This document shows, one piece after another, positions 14,816-24,581 of a DNA stretch of 64,000 nt. Source of the stretch: a virus; IMG/VR virus record IMGVR_UViG_3300022602_002120, positions 1-64,000 of that record; one strand, given 5' to 3'. Position numbers and translations under genes: made by a program. Every line of letters starts with the position of its first letter. Position 1 is the stretch's first letter. The notes beneath the pieces were generated by a model, which was not told the DNA's origin, made no database searches, and saw only the letters and a list, made by a program, of their open reading frames with translations.

Positions 14816-17275
14816 TTACTTTTTTACATCTTCGATCATGCTTTCGTATGATTTCCAAAGAGCTTCTTCTTTAACAGCCATTGGATTATCACCTCGATAT
14901 GGTTTGTCAGCATATGAACGTTTAGCGCGGTTTAAGTCAGTACCACTTGGAAATGCTACTTCTGGCTCACCTACTTCTTCACGTGGTGTATTTAAGTATT
15001 CAATATCGCGTTCTTTTTCTTCATCTAACTCTTCTTCCGGTAATTCAACTGTTGGTTCATCATCTACTTCTGCCATACCAGCTAGTTTACGCATTAAGTT
15101 CAATGCATCATCTTCTAATGTAGCTGATACAGTAATAGTAGCATCTTCTTTTACTGTGTAACGTTTACCGTCTACTTCGAACTCTTTAGCACCCGCAGCT
15201 TTAGCTCTAGCTAATGCGCCTGAGAATTCATTGCCTTCTTCCATTTCCTCTTCACGCACCGGGTTTAGCTTGCTCTTGTCATAGCTAACGCCTGGTTTTG
15301 CTGTTGGTGCAGCTGGTGTTGCTGTAGGGGCTTTTGGCATAGATTGGAACTGTTCACGCTCATCTAACTCACATGAACATGGGCTCATTTCACACACTGG
15401 ACATGCTGTAGTTTCGTGAGTCAATCCAGCTAGTTTAGCAATCTCATCCAACTCTTGCATACTGCCTCCTAGTTGACTATTAATAGGTGCACCACACTCT
15501 GCTATATCTTTACAGAAATGGCCATATGATGATGCTACGTCTTGAATAAAGTCTTCATCAGCTAATAATGTATTACGGGCAGAACGAGGTGTCATACCTT
15601 GTGCTACCATTTCATCATATACAGCTTGACGGAATTCGCTAGTAGCTGAATTTAAATGTGGATTTTCTTGTGCTAATGCTTTAGCCACTGTTTCATAAAA
15701 GTATTCTGTATTTTCTGCGATACGGCTTTCTTTTAATTTAACTTTAGATAAGTTTGGAGTAGAGTTTTTAACAGTGTCTTTAAATTCAACACCTTCTTCT
15801 ACTTGGCCTTTGTTGTGTGCTTTCCATGCTGTAGCGTAAGCAATACCTTTTTCTTTCTTAGTTAGTTTGCCGTCTTTACTATAACCTTGTTTAATATGTT
15901 TAACCATACGTTCAGCTTTAGCGCCTGGAGGTGCTTTTTCGTAAACATCAACTACTGGTTTACCTTTAGGATCCATCTTTGCTCCACGACCGGCTGGTTT
16001 ACCTTTGCCTGCTTCGCCGCGACCTGCGATATGACGACTAGCTGTTGAGATTGGGTTCTTAGCACTGCCTGAAGGTAATTGTTTAACTGTTCCGCCTTTA
16101 GCTTTGAAGTCACCCAATGCTTGATTGTATTCTTCTTGGCTGTATTCATCTAACTCTTCACTGTGACGTAGTTTGTTTAATACAGCGCCAGCAACACGTT
16201 CACCTGCGGCTTTTGAACCGTAACGTTCAGCAGCACCTTTAGCAATCTTACTAAAGTTTTTGCCTGGTTTGCCAATGTCTTTACCAGCACGTGCGGCTTT
16301 AGCTGAATAGCTAGCTTCACTAACACCGTGTTCACGTTTCTTCATAGCTTCAATAAAGTCTGCTAGTTTTTTACCTGGATTTTTTGCCATCCATTTGTCG
16401 TAGTTAGCTTTGAACTTAGGATGTTTAGGATTGTATAGTTCGTAAGGGCCACCACTTTCGTTTACATCTTTTTCTGGGTTATGGCCAACTTGTCCCGGAG
16501 CACCACCGTAGATTGTACCAGCAGCCATTAGTAATGGAGCCGCAATCATACCTAAATATGGACTACCAGCAGCGTATGCGCCAACCGTAGTACCTAGTAG
16601 GCCTGCTGTGTAAAGAGCCTGTACAATTTTGCCACCTAGTGTAGGAGCAATGCCTTCTTCAACTTGACCTTGTTCAGCTTGTTGAATAAGTTGTGGAGTA
16701 ATACCTAATGCTTTTGCTAGGGCCGCAGGATTGTTACCAACTTGTTTAACTGTAGCAGCTAGTTGTTGTTCTTCTTCTGGGCTTAGTGCTTGCAAGATAG
16801 CCTGTGCGCCTTTTTGTGCTTTAGGATCAGCACTTTCTTTAACTGCTTTTTTATCTTTAACAGCTTTCTTAAATGTTTCTTTCTTATTGCCGTCACCGTC
16901 AACATCTAAGAAGTCTGGTTTAGCAGCCTCATCTAGGTCATCTTTTTCTTCAGCATCTTTCTGTGCTGAACCACCGTAGGCTTTACCTTTAACAAAACGG
17001 CTAGCTGACTTAGGCTTTTCTACTTCTTTGTCTTTGATCTTACCTTTAGCGGCAGCTTTTTCACGAGCAGCTTCAATTTTATCTTCAATACCTTCTTTGA
17101 AAGTAGCGAATTTTTCACCCAAACTCTTAACAGCTTCACTAATACTACCGCGTGGTTCTACAGTTTCATAAACTGTTGGTTGTTTAACGCTTTCGTTTAG
17201 CTGAGTTGCTTCTTTTGCGTTATCATTTAGGCCTTTCATTATGCCTAAAATATTATACATTCTCATATCGCTCAT
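14816..17275 (-). CDS. large putative virion/internal head protein with several motifs
   Basis: This 819-residue protein is modular and highly charged. In order: a Lys/Glu-rich coiled region; PDFLDVDGDGNKKE (about residue 120), an EF-hand or dockerin-like calcium loop; a hydrophobic Gly/Ala stretch (about residues 215-260) that could insert in a membrane; basic Gly-rich segments; a PPGAKAERMVKHIK block; IAKLAGL followed by the metal-type cluster CPVCEMSPCSC; and, near the C-terminus, LMRKLAGM. The LAG motif and the CxxCx4CxC cluster are shared with the 787-residue protein. Several SEA, LNE and TEG-like sites could be protease cuts. A late structural role is inferred. The ATG has an AAAGGA site. 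Confidence 0.65.
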   Translation of the reverse strand: MSDMRMYNILGIMKGLNDNAKEATQLNESVKQPTVYETVEPRGSISEAVKSLGEKFATFKEGIEDKIEAAREKAAAKGKIKDKEVEKPKSASRFVKGKAYGGSAQKDAEEKDDLDEAAKPDFLDVDGDGNKKETFKKAVKDKKAVKESADPKAQKGAQAILQALSPEEEQQLAATVKQVGNNPAALAKALGITPQLIQQAEQGQVEEGIAPTLGGKIVQALYTAGLLGTTVGAYAAGSPYLGMIAAPLLMAAGTIYGGAPGQVGHNPEKDVNESGGPYELYNPKHPKFKANYDKWMAKNPGKKLADFIEAMKKREHGVSEASYSAKAARAGKDIGKPGKNFSKIAKGAAERYGSKAAGERVAGAVLNKLRHSEELDEYSQEEYNQALGDFKAKGGTVKQLPSGSAKNPISTASRHIAGRGEAGKGKPAGRGAKMDPKGKPVVDVYEKAPPGAKAERMVKHIKQGYSKDGKLTKKEKGIAYATAWKAHNKGQVEEGVEFKDTVKNSTPNLSKVKLKESRIAENTEYFYETVAKALAQENPHLNSATSEFRQAVYDEMVAQGMTPRSARNTLLADEDFIQDVASSYGHFCKDIAECGAPINSQLGGSMQELDEIAKLAGLTHETTACPVCEMSPCSCELDEREQFQSMPKAPTATPAAPTAKPGVSYDKSKLNPVREEEMEEGNEFSGALARAKAAGAKEFEVDGKRYTVKEDATITVSATLEDDALNLMRKLAGMAEVDDEPTVELPEEELDEEKERDIEYLNTPREEVGEPEVAFPSGTDLNRAKRSYADKPYRGDNPMAVKEEALWKSYESMIEDVKK

Positions 17276-17279
17276 TTTC

Positions 17280-17912
17280 TTATCCTTTTACTGGGCTTGG
17301 GATTTTATTTTGTTTGCTACCAATAGGGTCTACTTTGCCTTGTGGAATACTATTAGTTGTTTTAGCATATGATGGATCTTTTTCACCACCAATTGTTTTA
17401 TCATTACCTGCAATTTCAAATTTAGCTGGTTTATTTAATTCTTTAAGAATTGTACCTGCTTCACTGTAGAACTTGCTAGCGGCTTTTTGATCTTCATTTG
17501 CTTCTGGATATGGTTTAACTAACTCTGCATCACCTTCAACAAATTCTTTGATTTCGCTTTGTCCATCTACATTCCAGCGCCATATTTCTTCAGGATGATT
17601 TTTAGGAATTACTCTAACTTGAGCCAGTGGACATCCTAGACGTTCGCTAACAATTTCACGCAATTGTACATCGTTAACTGGATATTTAAGACTAGCATCC
17701 ATTAAGAAAATTTCACAGTTTTTTATGCTTGGAAAATCAATGTCATCTTCTTTAATAGGTAAACGTTTAATAGCACCAATGCTTTCTACATCAAAGCCAG
17801 CTAGACCTACTTTTAATCCCTCTATCTTTTCTGCTGGATCGCAATTAGCTACTTTGATACGGAATTCGTAGATTTTTTGTGATTCACTAAGGTAGTTTAA
17901 AAAATTCTTCAT
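17280..17912 (-). CDS. conserved T4-like structural-type hypothetical protein
   Basis: This 210-residue protein starts MKNFLNYLSESQKIYEFRI. I chose the ATG at 17912 rather than the GTG at 17951 because a late octamer lies between them. The N-terminal 110 residues look like a compact alpha/beta domain (EFRIKVANCDP, LAQVRVIPKNHPEE). The C-terminal 60 residues are rich in Lys, Pro and Gly and likely disordered. Proteins with this N-terminus accompany terminase and head genes in marine T4-like phages, but I know no function. It sits between gp16 and the 819-residue head-type protein. Confidence 0.65.
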   Translation of the reverse strand: MKNFLNYLSESQKIYEFRIKVANCDPAEKIEGLKVGLAGFDVESIGAIKRLPIKEDDIDFPSIKNCEIFLMDASLKYPVNDVQLREIVSERLGCPLAQVRVIPKNHPEEIWRWNVDGQSEIKEFVEGDAELVKPYPEANEDQKAASKFYSEAGTILKELNKPAKFEIAGNDKTIGGEKDPSYAKTTNSIPQGKVDPIGSKQNKIPSPVKG

Positions 17913-17935
17913 ATTATAAGATCCATATATAGTGT

Positions 17936-17943
17936 TATTTATC
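17936..17943 (-). promoter_or_regulatory. late promoter octamer GATAAATA
   Basis: An exact consensus match 23 nt before the ATG at 17912 and just after the gp16 stop. It decides the start of the following gene. Confidence 0.65.
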
Positions 17944-17950
17944 AAAAACA

Positions 17951-18448
17951 CTAGGTTTTCGTGTTAAGTATTTGCTTAAGTAATTCGTTACGGTCTAATA
18001 CCACACCTTGGCCATCTTCAGCGTCAATGATCTTATCACCGTCTGATTTCTTATTAGCCTGTTCAATTTGCATGTCTAAGCGTGCTTTTTTAAGTTGTAG
18101 GTCTACCATACGTAGTTTTTTATCTAACTTAGCTTGTTTAGCTGTAATGGCATGTCCTAATAATGTACCTGCTGTGGCTAAAATATGCCCGCTAAAGCGT
18201 GCTTCAACGTTCATACCTAGGTCTATCAGGTCTTGAAATTTGTCTTTGGCTAGATCAGCAAGCTCATCTAGCTCTTTATCGCTAGTGTCTAAGTCTGCTA
18301 CAAATGGTAATGCTGCATCAATCTTATCAATGGCTAAGTCGGTTTCTTCTATTAGCGCACGATTTTCTTCAATGGTATGTTCTGCAGCGTCTGTAGTTAC
18401 ATCATCTGCAGGTGGTAAATTAAATAATTCTGATAGTTTTTGTGTCAT
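17951..18448 (-). CDS. 16: terminase small subunit gp16-like
   Basis: This 165-residue helical protein has the T4 gp16 layout. An acidic N-terminal part is followed by LAKDKFQDLIDLGMNVEARF, matching the D-x-LI-x-x-G-x-x-A turn of gp16, then a helix with LLGHAITAKQAKLDKKLRMVD. The long C-terminal helix, Lys and Gln rich, supports ring assembly. The small subunit recognises DNA and regulates gp17 in packaging. T4 gp16 is 164 residues. The gene lies directly after the gp4 head-completion gene. Confidence 0.68.
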   Translation of the reverse strand: MTQKLSELFNLPPADDVTTDAAEHTIEENRALIEETDLAIDKIDAALPFVADLDTSDKELDELADLAKDKFQDLIDLGMNVEARFSGHILATAGTLLGHAITAKQAKLDKKLRMVDLQLKKARLDMQIEQANKKSDGDKIIDAEDGQGVVLDRNELLKQILNTKT

Positions 18449-18470
18449 AGTATTGTATTTAATACTATTT

Positions 18471-18902
18471 TTATCGTTTGAGATTTTTAAAGATATCGTG
18501 TTCTGTTACTACACGGAAACGCATATTATTAGCCTTACACCAAGCATCTGCTGCAGCCCACTTGGCCATGTTAATTGCTACACTGTATTTGTCTTTAAGT
18601 GTCTTAGCACTTTCCATAGTGGTTTGTGTTAACGGTTTGATTTCAACAACTTCTACATGTTGTCTTTTGTTAGCGTCTTGATATACTATGACAAAATCGG
18701 GAACATAGATAGTCTGTTTACCTAGTACAGGATTAAAATATGGAATTTGTATGCTTTCACTGGCCCACTGTGTAACCGCTGGGTTATTGTCACAAAAATT
18801 CATAAATGCAAATTCCCAGCTACTACGATATGTAGGTACTCTTTTACCTATATATTTTTCTGCATTTTTAATTGTAAATTTACCGTTAGCGTATTTGGCC
18901 AT
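18471..18902 (-). CDS. 4: head completion protein gp4 (nuclease fold)
   Basis: This 143-residue protein matches T4 gp4. Shared features are an N-terminal KYIGKRVPTYRSSWE block (T4: TYRSNWE), NNPAVTQWASESIQIPYF (T4: WGSETAVIPYF), VPDFVIVY and VEIKP, then a C-terminal KWAAADAWCKANNMRFRVVTE. The D-x(n)-ExK arrangement (PDF...VEIKP) is that of a PD-(D/E)XK nuclease. In T4 gp4 acts with gp50 and gp2 on heads after packaging. The start overlaps the preceding stop by one base (TAATG-type). Confidence 0.88.
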   Translation of the reverse strand: MAKYANGKFTIKNAEKYIGKRVPTYRSSWEFAFMNFCDNNPAVTQWASESIQIPYFNPVLGKQTIYVPDFVIVYQDANKRQHVEVVEIKPLTQTTMESAKTLKDKYSVAINMAKWAAADAWCKANNMRFRVVTEHDIFKNLKR

Positions 18903-19423
18903 TATGCTAGAATCATTCTCGAAACGTAAGGACTAGTTTGGGGACTATTACTAATACCTAATAGGCTAGTGCCCACGCGGTTAAGGTTAAGCAGCATAGT
19001 TAGATAAGCATCTAATTCAGTTACAAACGCAGGAGGAGTTGAAGGTCCTGGTTTAGCATAGTTTTTAGTACCTGTTGACCATGTACCTGTTTCAGGATCA
19101 AATACATAGTCATCCTGTGAACCTTGATTAGTTTCTTGACTATATTCACTAATAGGATTAGTTATATTTCGCTTATCGTTTAGAGCTTTTAATTGATCAA
19201 CAATAGTCATTGGATCTAGATTTTGTTGTAAAGCTGTGTAGATCACTGAGGCAGCTAAATTTCTACCAGTATCTGCATTGCCTGTAATACGCTGGAAGAA
19301 GGCCACTACAGCATCGTTAATCGATGGACTAGTACCCACAGCCGCATTATAAAAGTTATTGAAGTAATTTGTAGTACTTGGATTATTAGTGGTTTGACCA
19401 GGTAAATTTCCGTTGATAGCCAT
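18902..19423 (-). CDS. conserved virion-type hypothetical protein
   Basis: This 173-residue protein begins with Asn/Thr/Gly-rich sequence and then has FYNAAVGTSPSINDAVVAFF and a helical GRNLAASVIYTALQQ segment. The pattern occurs in baseplate-cluster proteins of marine T4-like phages, but I do not know its function. It lies between gp54 and gp4 with 1-nt spacing on one side and a one-base overlap on the other. The AGGA site before the ATG is good. Confidence 0.6.
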   Translation of the reverse strand: MAINGNLPGQTTNNPSTTNYFNNFYNAAVGTSPSINDAVVAFFQRITGNADTGRNLAASVIYTALQQNLDPMTIVDQLKALNDKRNITNPISEYSQETNQGSQDDYVFDPETGTWSTGTKNYAKPGPSTPPAFVTELDAYLTMLLNLNRVGTSLLGISNSPQTSPYVSRMILA

Positions 19424-19424
19424 T

Positions 19425-20444
19425 TTATTGTCCTAGAAGATTTAGTACACCATTGCCGCCGCTAGCACGAGCAATACCTTGTTGTACTGTTGCGCTAGTC
19501 GGAGCAAACACAGGACTAAATGGATTTTGTCCTTTGAGGATACTATTACCTATATTGCTCAAATCAAGGGCAGGTGTTTGTTGAAGCTGTGTATTGCTGC
19601 CTGTAAAAATATTCATAGCATTAATACCATTTTGTACCGTTGCGCCAAGGTCCCCATTTTGAATACCAGAAATAACACCTTCTATAGATCCAATCGCGGC
19701 GCCAGCATTACGTAGTGGACTAGGTGTATTGTCGTAATGAACTTCATCAAAGCCCATTACTGTGCCGTTGCTTACTGGGCCAGTTTCGTATAATACAGAT
19801 TCAAATTGGACTGTCATTTGATGTTGCATCGGTGAATAATCACCTGCATCGTGCTGTCCATGAGCAAATGCGGTGATCATTGGTCTAATCAAGTAGTATG
19901 AACTAAAACGCTTTTGATGTAGACTATAAATTCTAATAGCATTGATGTAGGATTGATTACCATCATTAGCCTGTGGACTATAACCCCACATCTGCTGTTG
20001 ACGAGTTTTATATTTGCTATCGTAATTATATGTTTGTTCGTTACCTAAATAATCGCTGTCTCTGTAGTAATATGAAAAGTATTTTTGCCAAAACAATCTA
20101 ACTACATCGGCACTGTCATCATGAAAGGTAATATTAACAGGATCGTAGGTAACACGTTCTTGTTGTACCATCTTACGATTATAAGCATTATAGGTTTTAT
20201 TTTGTATAGTAAATTTAGGTAGTGTAACACTCTTAGCCATTAGACCAGTTTCTATCAAACTTAGTGTATCTGTACCTGCGATACTTTGATTTACATCAAT
20301 AAACACATGATACAGATTACCTATCTTAGGGCTTAATCTATATAAGCTGTCAACAAAGGTTCGTGCGCCATGTTGATAGTCCCTAACACTTTGGTTAGGT
20401 GCTATGCTTTGTAATAGTTCACCAAAAATATTGTTGCTAGACAT
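19425..20444 (-). CDS. 54: baseplate-tail tube initiator gp54-like
   Basis: This 339-residue protein has a tail-tube-like fold pattern: AKSVTLPKFTIQNKTYNAYN, then YDPVNITFHDDSADVVRLFW, as in gp19-family tube proteins. It is, however, much longer, matching gp54 (T4: 320 residues), the first tube-like ring on the baseplate. The C-terminal 110 residues are Gly/Asn rich. I place the start at the ATG 20444, because an AGGA site and a late octamer both lie between it and the upstream ATG at 20462. The genes for gp19 and gp18 follow upstream in order. Confidence 0.7.
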   Translation of the reverse strand: MSSNNIFGELLQSIAPNQSVRDYQHGARTFVDSLYRLSPKIGNLYHVFIDVNQSIAGTDTLSLIETGLMAKSVTLPKFTIQNKTYNAYNRKMVQQERVTYDPVNITFHDDSADVVRLFWQKYFSYYYRDSDYLGNEQTYNYDSKYKTRQQQMWGYSPQANDGNQSYINAIRIYSLHQKRFSSYYLIRPMITAFAHGQHDAGDYSPMQHQMTVQFESVLYETGPVSNGTVMGFDEVHYDNTPSPLRNAGAAIGSIEGVISGIQNGDLGATVQNGINAMNIFTGSNTQLQQTPALDLSNIGNSILKGQNPFSPVFAPTSATVQQGIARASGGNGVLNLLGQ

Positions 20445-20462
20445 AATGTATCCTATATACAT

Positions 20463-20470
20463 TATTTATC
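20463..20470 (-). promoter_or_regulatory. late promoter octamer GATAAATA for gp54
   Basis: An exact match 18 nt before the gp54 ATG, between the terminator of gp19 and the gene. Confidence 0.68.
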
Positions 20471-20473
20471 GTC

Positions 20474-20499
20474 AAAAAAAAGCCCAGAATTAACTGGGC
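20474..20499 (-). terminator. terminator of the gp19 gene
   Basis: The stem GCCCAG/CTGGGC with a 6-nt loop is followed on the minus strand by seven or more T. It lies 25 nt after the gp19 stop, immediately before the gp54 late promoter. Confidence 0.88.
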
Positions 20500-20524
20500 C
20501 TTTATAATGTATTTTTCGTCTGGA

Positions 20525-21142
20525 TTAACCAGTGATTACTGTACCTAAAGTACGTGTTACTGAAGAACCAATGCCTGAACCTGTAGGTGTTTGTAATGCG
20601 TTATCATAACGGATTGTTAAGGCAATTTGAATAGGTGTATTTTCACCATAGTTAACATCGCCATAATCTGCTGTTGACAAGTAGCATCCATACAATTCCC
20701 AAGTTTCAAGAACGTTAGGTGTATTAGCACCATTACCACCATCAAGAATTTCAAGTAATGTTTGGAATTTGTAGTCAATACCAGAACTTGCTGATGCTTG
20801 TTCCATAAAGTCAAATTGTTTCTGCATTTGTTCGCCAACACGTTTAGAAACTTCACCACTTGCATCATCACGCAAGTTACATGTAACTTCAGCCCAGGTT
20901 GGTTTACCAGCTAGATACACACGACTATTGTAAATAGGTATTTCAATAGCGTCAAAGCTCACACTTGGACGTTTAAAGTCAACAACTTGTTTTGTTAGTT
21001 CTGTCGTTGGTTGTGTAACGCCAAAGTTTAGAAAAGTAACGCGGAAGCGGAACTTTAATTTTGGCATTAACAAACCTTGTGAACTAGCACTTTGGTCTGT
21101 TGATAACGGCACTGTAAAATTTGTTAATGATGATGTTGCCAT
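20525..21142 (-). CDS. 19: tail tube protein gp19
   Basis: This 205-residue protein has the T4 tube pattern: FRFRVTFLNFG, then VDFKRPSVSFDAIEIPIYNSR, WAEVTCNLRDDASGEV and a C-terminal IQIALTIRYDNALQ. It polymerises into the inner tube through which DNA passes. T4 gp19 is 163 residues. Its gene is preceded by the sheath gene and has its own late-type promoter and strong terminator, consistent with a high-copy protein. The ATG has an AAGGAAG site. Confidence 0.88.
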   Translation of the reverse strand: MATSSLTNFTVPLSTDQSASSQGLLMPKLKFRFRVTFLNFGVTQPTTELTKQVVDFKRPSVSFDAIEIPIYNSRVYLAGKPTWAEVTCNLRDDASGEVSKRVGEQMQKQFDFMEQASASSGIDYKFQTLLEILDGGNGANTPNVLETWELYGCYLSTADYGDVNYGENTPIQIALTIRYDNALQTPTGSGIGSSVTRTLGTVITG

Positions 21143-21171
21143 CTTTTCTTCCTTTTAATACTTCTTTATAG

Positions 21172-21179
21172 TATTTATT
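21172..21179 (-). promoter_or_regulatory. late-type octamer AATAAATA for gp19
   Basis: One base differs from GATAAATA. It lies 29 nt before the gp19 ATG in the 88-nt gp18-gp19 gap. Confidence 0.5.
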
Positions 21180-21230
21180 ATTTTTTCACTTACAATATGG
21201 GAGAGTCACCTCTCCCATTATGTACGTATA

Positions 21231-24200
21231 TTACTGAATTGTTAAAGCTGCGCCAGTGTTTTGTAAACGTACTGGAATGTAAATAAACTCAATTGCTTTA
21301 ACTGGTTGTATAGCAATATCAACCCACAACTCATTAGCATCAATACGTGCCGGAGTGTTGTTTGTTGTATCACAAACTACCAAGTAGTCATAGATACCAC
21401 GTTTAGCAACTAAATCATTGAACACAGCGTTAAATGCTGCTTGAACTTGGTTGCGTGTAATAGTATCATTTGGTTCAAAGATGAACGGTTGAGCAACTTT
21501 GTTAAGTACTGTACGTAAGTAAACTACTAAACGAGCTACGTTAATACGATCTAATGCACTTGATTGCGAAGCACGTGTTTTTTGACCGTATGCAACTAAA
21601 CCTACGCCCGGTAACACTGTTAATGGATTAACATTGTTTGCGTAAAGTACATCACGTAGACCGTTTGTTACACCAATACTTGTGTATACATTGTTGTTTG
21701 TGCGATCAACATAACCAATTGAGCTTACATTGTCAATTAAACCACGACGTACACCAGCTGGTGCAAACCATGGATAACTTACAGCGTCACTACGGATCAA
21801 TGTACGTAGCATCATATGGCTTGGTGGAACAACTACACTGTTACCATCTAAGTTAGTAGCTAAACCGCTTGGATAGTAAACACCTAAGTATTCACTATGG
21901 CTTACTAAACCAGTTTCACCATTGTCTGCTGCAAGAGCTTCGTTGTCTGACCAGTTGTTTAATGTTGTGCTGTCTGCCGGTAAGTCAATTGGGCTATCAC
22001 CGATAATGAACGCTGTATCTAAACGATCATTATTTAGAGTGATCATGTCGCCAATTAATTCTGTGTAACCAGGAGCACAAATTAAGTTAAATGCTGTTTG
22101 TTCTTCACGTAGTGTTGTGCTTGAAGCAATAGCTGATTTCAATGCTTTTACAACTACTGAACGTTGTGCTTTGTAGCCAAAGTATGGAACGCCTGTGGTT
22201 GGATCATCACCACTGTGTGTTACCCAAGCATTTTGTACTGTACCACCAGTAACAGCTAATTGAGCTGTTGTGAAGTAGTCAGGGTTAAATTGTTTAACAT
22301 TGTAACCTGAACGGCGTGTGTTAAACAACAATGTACCACGAGCGTATAATTGGTATTCTGGAGCATCTGGATCTAAATAATCACTTGTTAACAAGCTAGC
22401 TGTTGTTGGCAAGTCGGCTGTAATTGGATCTACATCACCTGTTGCTGACCAACGTGCATCTGCAAATAAGATACCACTTGCATCAACGCTATCTGCATTG
22501 TCAATTAGATCCCATGTAGCACCGTTATAACGATATAGTACAGGGAAGTTAGCTAAATTGCCACTGTTAATCCACAAATCGCCCGGAACCACTGGCGTAA
22601 CACCATCGCTTTGTGTTGTTGGTTGACTTGCAGCAATAATTACACCATTAGGGTCAGTTGCTGTTAGTGTATAACCACGAGCATCTGTACCTACGTTACG
22701 GTAACCTCTCCAAGCACTACCATCGTGAATCATGATATCTACTTGTGTTGGATCACTAAAGTACCATAATGCACCTTGACTTGGATTACTGTATGGTGCT
22801 GTAGCTCCATAGAAGTAAGTCAATGCTGTCCACGGACTTGCTAGGTATACTGTACCTGCTGAAATTACTTGTACATGTGAGTCTGTAAATAGACCTGCTG
22901 TAGCAAGTGGAGTACCTACCAATTGCGTCATTTGTATTGTACCGCCAGCTAAGTGACTAATAAAGATCTCACCGCTTGAGTTAAAGCCTGCTGTGATGTT
23001 TGGTAAGTTAGCACCTAAAATACCGCCAACCATACTAGCTGCTGTGTTTGCATTTAATGTAACTGTAGCTGTACGCAATGTTGCAGAACCCGGTACGCTA
23101 ACAGCTAGGCTAAAGCTATCATTTTGGTGATATGAACCAGCTGCACCCGATACTGTACCTGTAATAGTTACTACACCTGATACTGTTTTAATATAAGGTT
23201 TAAATGTACCAGTAGTTGTACTTAAGGTGTCGTATTTAACATAGATAGAACCTGCCGCTAGACCTGCACCGCCACCTACTGGGTCTAAACCGTAGATTGC
23301 AGCCGCATCGCTTGAATATAAAGGAGCAGCCAATTGGTTCCATGAATCTAAGCTAGCACTGTATTCTTTAATAGCCCAGCTTGCGCCGTTACCAGTTGCT
23401 GATGTTTTAAACCAAATACTACCGTTTGGACGGGTATTTGTGTCTGATTCGCGCCATGCTGGTGGGTTAGTGTAGTCACTAAATTGTACAGCAGGACCAT
23501 TGTATGTATAAATGTTACCACTACCTGTAATTGAAATAGCTAGGTTTGCATCTAATAAACCTGCGCTAGATGCAGCATCGATAGCATTGATAGCTGTACC
23601 TTTAATAATTTGTAGTGTATCTGGTGTCGATGTAGCTGTGTCGATAGTACCACGAACGTTACCAGCTGCATTACTATAAATGATTGTATTACTGTTAACA
23701 AAAATTTCAACTTGTGGGTTAGATGAATTAGTAACGTTAGCTGTTACACCTTTAATTGTAGCTGCATTAATAGCTGTAGCCACTGCAGATGCTGTTGTAC
23801 CCGAAACTGTAACTGTGTTACCGTTAATAACTAGTTTACTACCACTGGTAATTGTTGGACTAGCAACACTACCTGTAATTGTTGAAACTACTGATCTCCA
23901 ACCATCACTACCTACTAGATACCAGTTATTATCATAACCTTTGTAGTAGATTGGATTGCTTGAACTTGTAGCAACTACAGCGTAGTCGCCAATCGCACCG
24001 AATGTGCTTAAAGGCACACCTGCGTTTAGATATGTTGGATCTGTAATTACTGTGATACTACCTTGTTGATTTGTGAAACCATCTTCTTGATCCCATTCAA
24101 ACACGCCCCAGTTAGTTGCGCTAGTATCTGTGTCTAACCAATAGGTACCATCAACTGGTGTACCAGTTGGACGAGTACTTGTACCTGCTAGTTCTGCTAA

Positions 24201-24545
24201 GTTAACGTTAGCACGTTGAATGTAAATTTGGTTTGTTACGCCTAATGCTGAGTAAGCAGCTAATAAGCCATACTCGTTAAGTTGACTATCATTAACTGGA
24301 TTACCTGATGCGTCAAGCTCAAAATTAGGACTACCAAAAATGTTAACCAAGTCACGTTGACTGGTAACTGTAATAATTTTTTCTGCATTAGCAATAGTTG
24401 TTCCTGTCGCTAGCGAATTGCTAGGAGTCATTTTATCTTGCGCGGTTGCAAGTAAAATAAATGGAACAGTACCAGCTTGTGTAGACGTATATTGGCTTTC
24501 ATCAATTATGGTAACTGATACGCCAGGTGAAGTTAATGCTGCCAT
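21231..24545 (-). CDS. 18: tail sheath protein gp18 (very long)
   Basis: The N-terminus (SPGVSVTIIDESQ) and the C-terminal 250 residues (AYGQKTRASQ, LNKVAQPFIFEPND, PVKAIEFIYIPVRL) are those of contractile-tail sheath proteins. At 1104 residues it is far longer than T4 gp18 (659). The extra length is a Ser/Thr/Gly-rich beta-type insertion between about residues 120 and 700, probably exposed outer domains. Repeated short elements such as GSIWFKTSATG and GTYWLDTDT occur inside it. The gene has an exact T4-type late promoter. Confidence 0.9.
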   Translation of the reverse strand: MAALTSPGVSVTIIDESQYTSTQAGTVPFILLATAQDKMTPSNSLATGTTIANAEKIITVTSQRDLVNIFGSPNFELDASGNPVNDSQLNEYGLLAAYSALGVTNQIYIQRANVNLAELAGTSTRPTGTPVDGTYWLDTDTSATNWGVFEWDQEDGFTNQQGSITVITDPTYLNAGVPLSTFGAIGDYAVVATSSSNPIYYKGYDNNWYLVGSDGWRSVVSTITGSVASPTITSGSKLVINGNTVTVSGTTASAVATAINAATIKGVTANVTNSSNPQVEIFVNSNTIIYSNAAGNVRGTIDTATSTPDTLQIIKGTAINAIDAASSAGLLDANLAISITGSGNIYTYNGPAVQFSDYTNPPAWRESDTNTRPNGSIWFKTSATGNGASWAIKEYSASLDSWNQLAAPLYSSDAAAIYGLDPVGGGAGLAAGSIYVKYDTLSTTTGTFKPYIKTVSGVVTITGTVSGAAGSYHQNDSFSLAVSVPGSATLRTATVTLNANTAASMVGGILGANLPNITAGFNSSGEIFISHLAGGTIQMTQLVGTPLATAGLFTDSHVQVISAGTVYLASPWTALTYFYGATAPYSNPSQGALWYFSDPTQVDIMIHDGSAWRGYRNVGTDARGYTLTATDPNGVIIAASQPTTQSDGVTPVVPGDLWINSGNLANFPVLYRYNGATWDLIDNADSVDASGILFADARWSATGDVDPITADLPTTASLLTSDYLDPDAPEYQLYARGTLLFNTRRSGYNVKQFNPDYFTTAQLAVTGGTVQNAWVTHSGDDPTTGVPYFGYKAQRSVVVKALKSAIASSTTLREEQTAFNLICAPGYTELIGDMITLNNDRLDTAFIIGDSPIDLPADSTTLNNWSDNEALAADNGETGLVSHSEYLGVYYPSGLATNLDGNSVVVPPSHMMLRTLIRSDAVSYPWFAPAGVRRGLIDNVSSIGYVDRTNNNVYTSIGVTNGLRDVLYANNVNPLTVLPGVGLVAYGQKTRASQSSALDRINVARLVVYLRTVLNKVAQPFIFEPNDTITRNQVQAAFNAVFNDLVAKRGIYDYLVVCDTTNNTPARIDANELWVDIAIQPVKAIEFIYIPVRLQNTGAALTIQ

Positions 24546-24581
24546 GTTAAGTATTCCTTTATGAATGTTACTACTTTAAAC

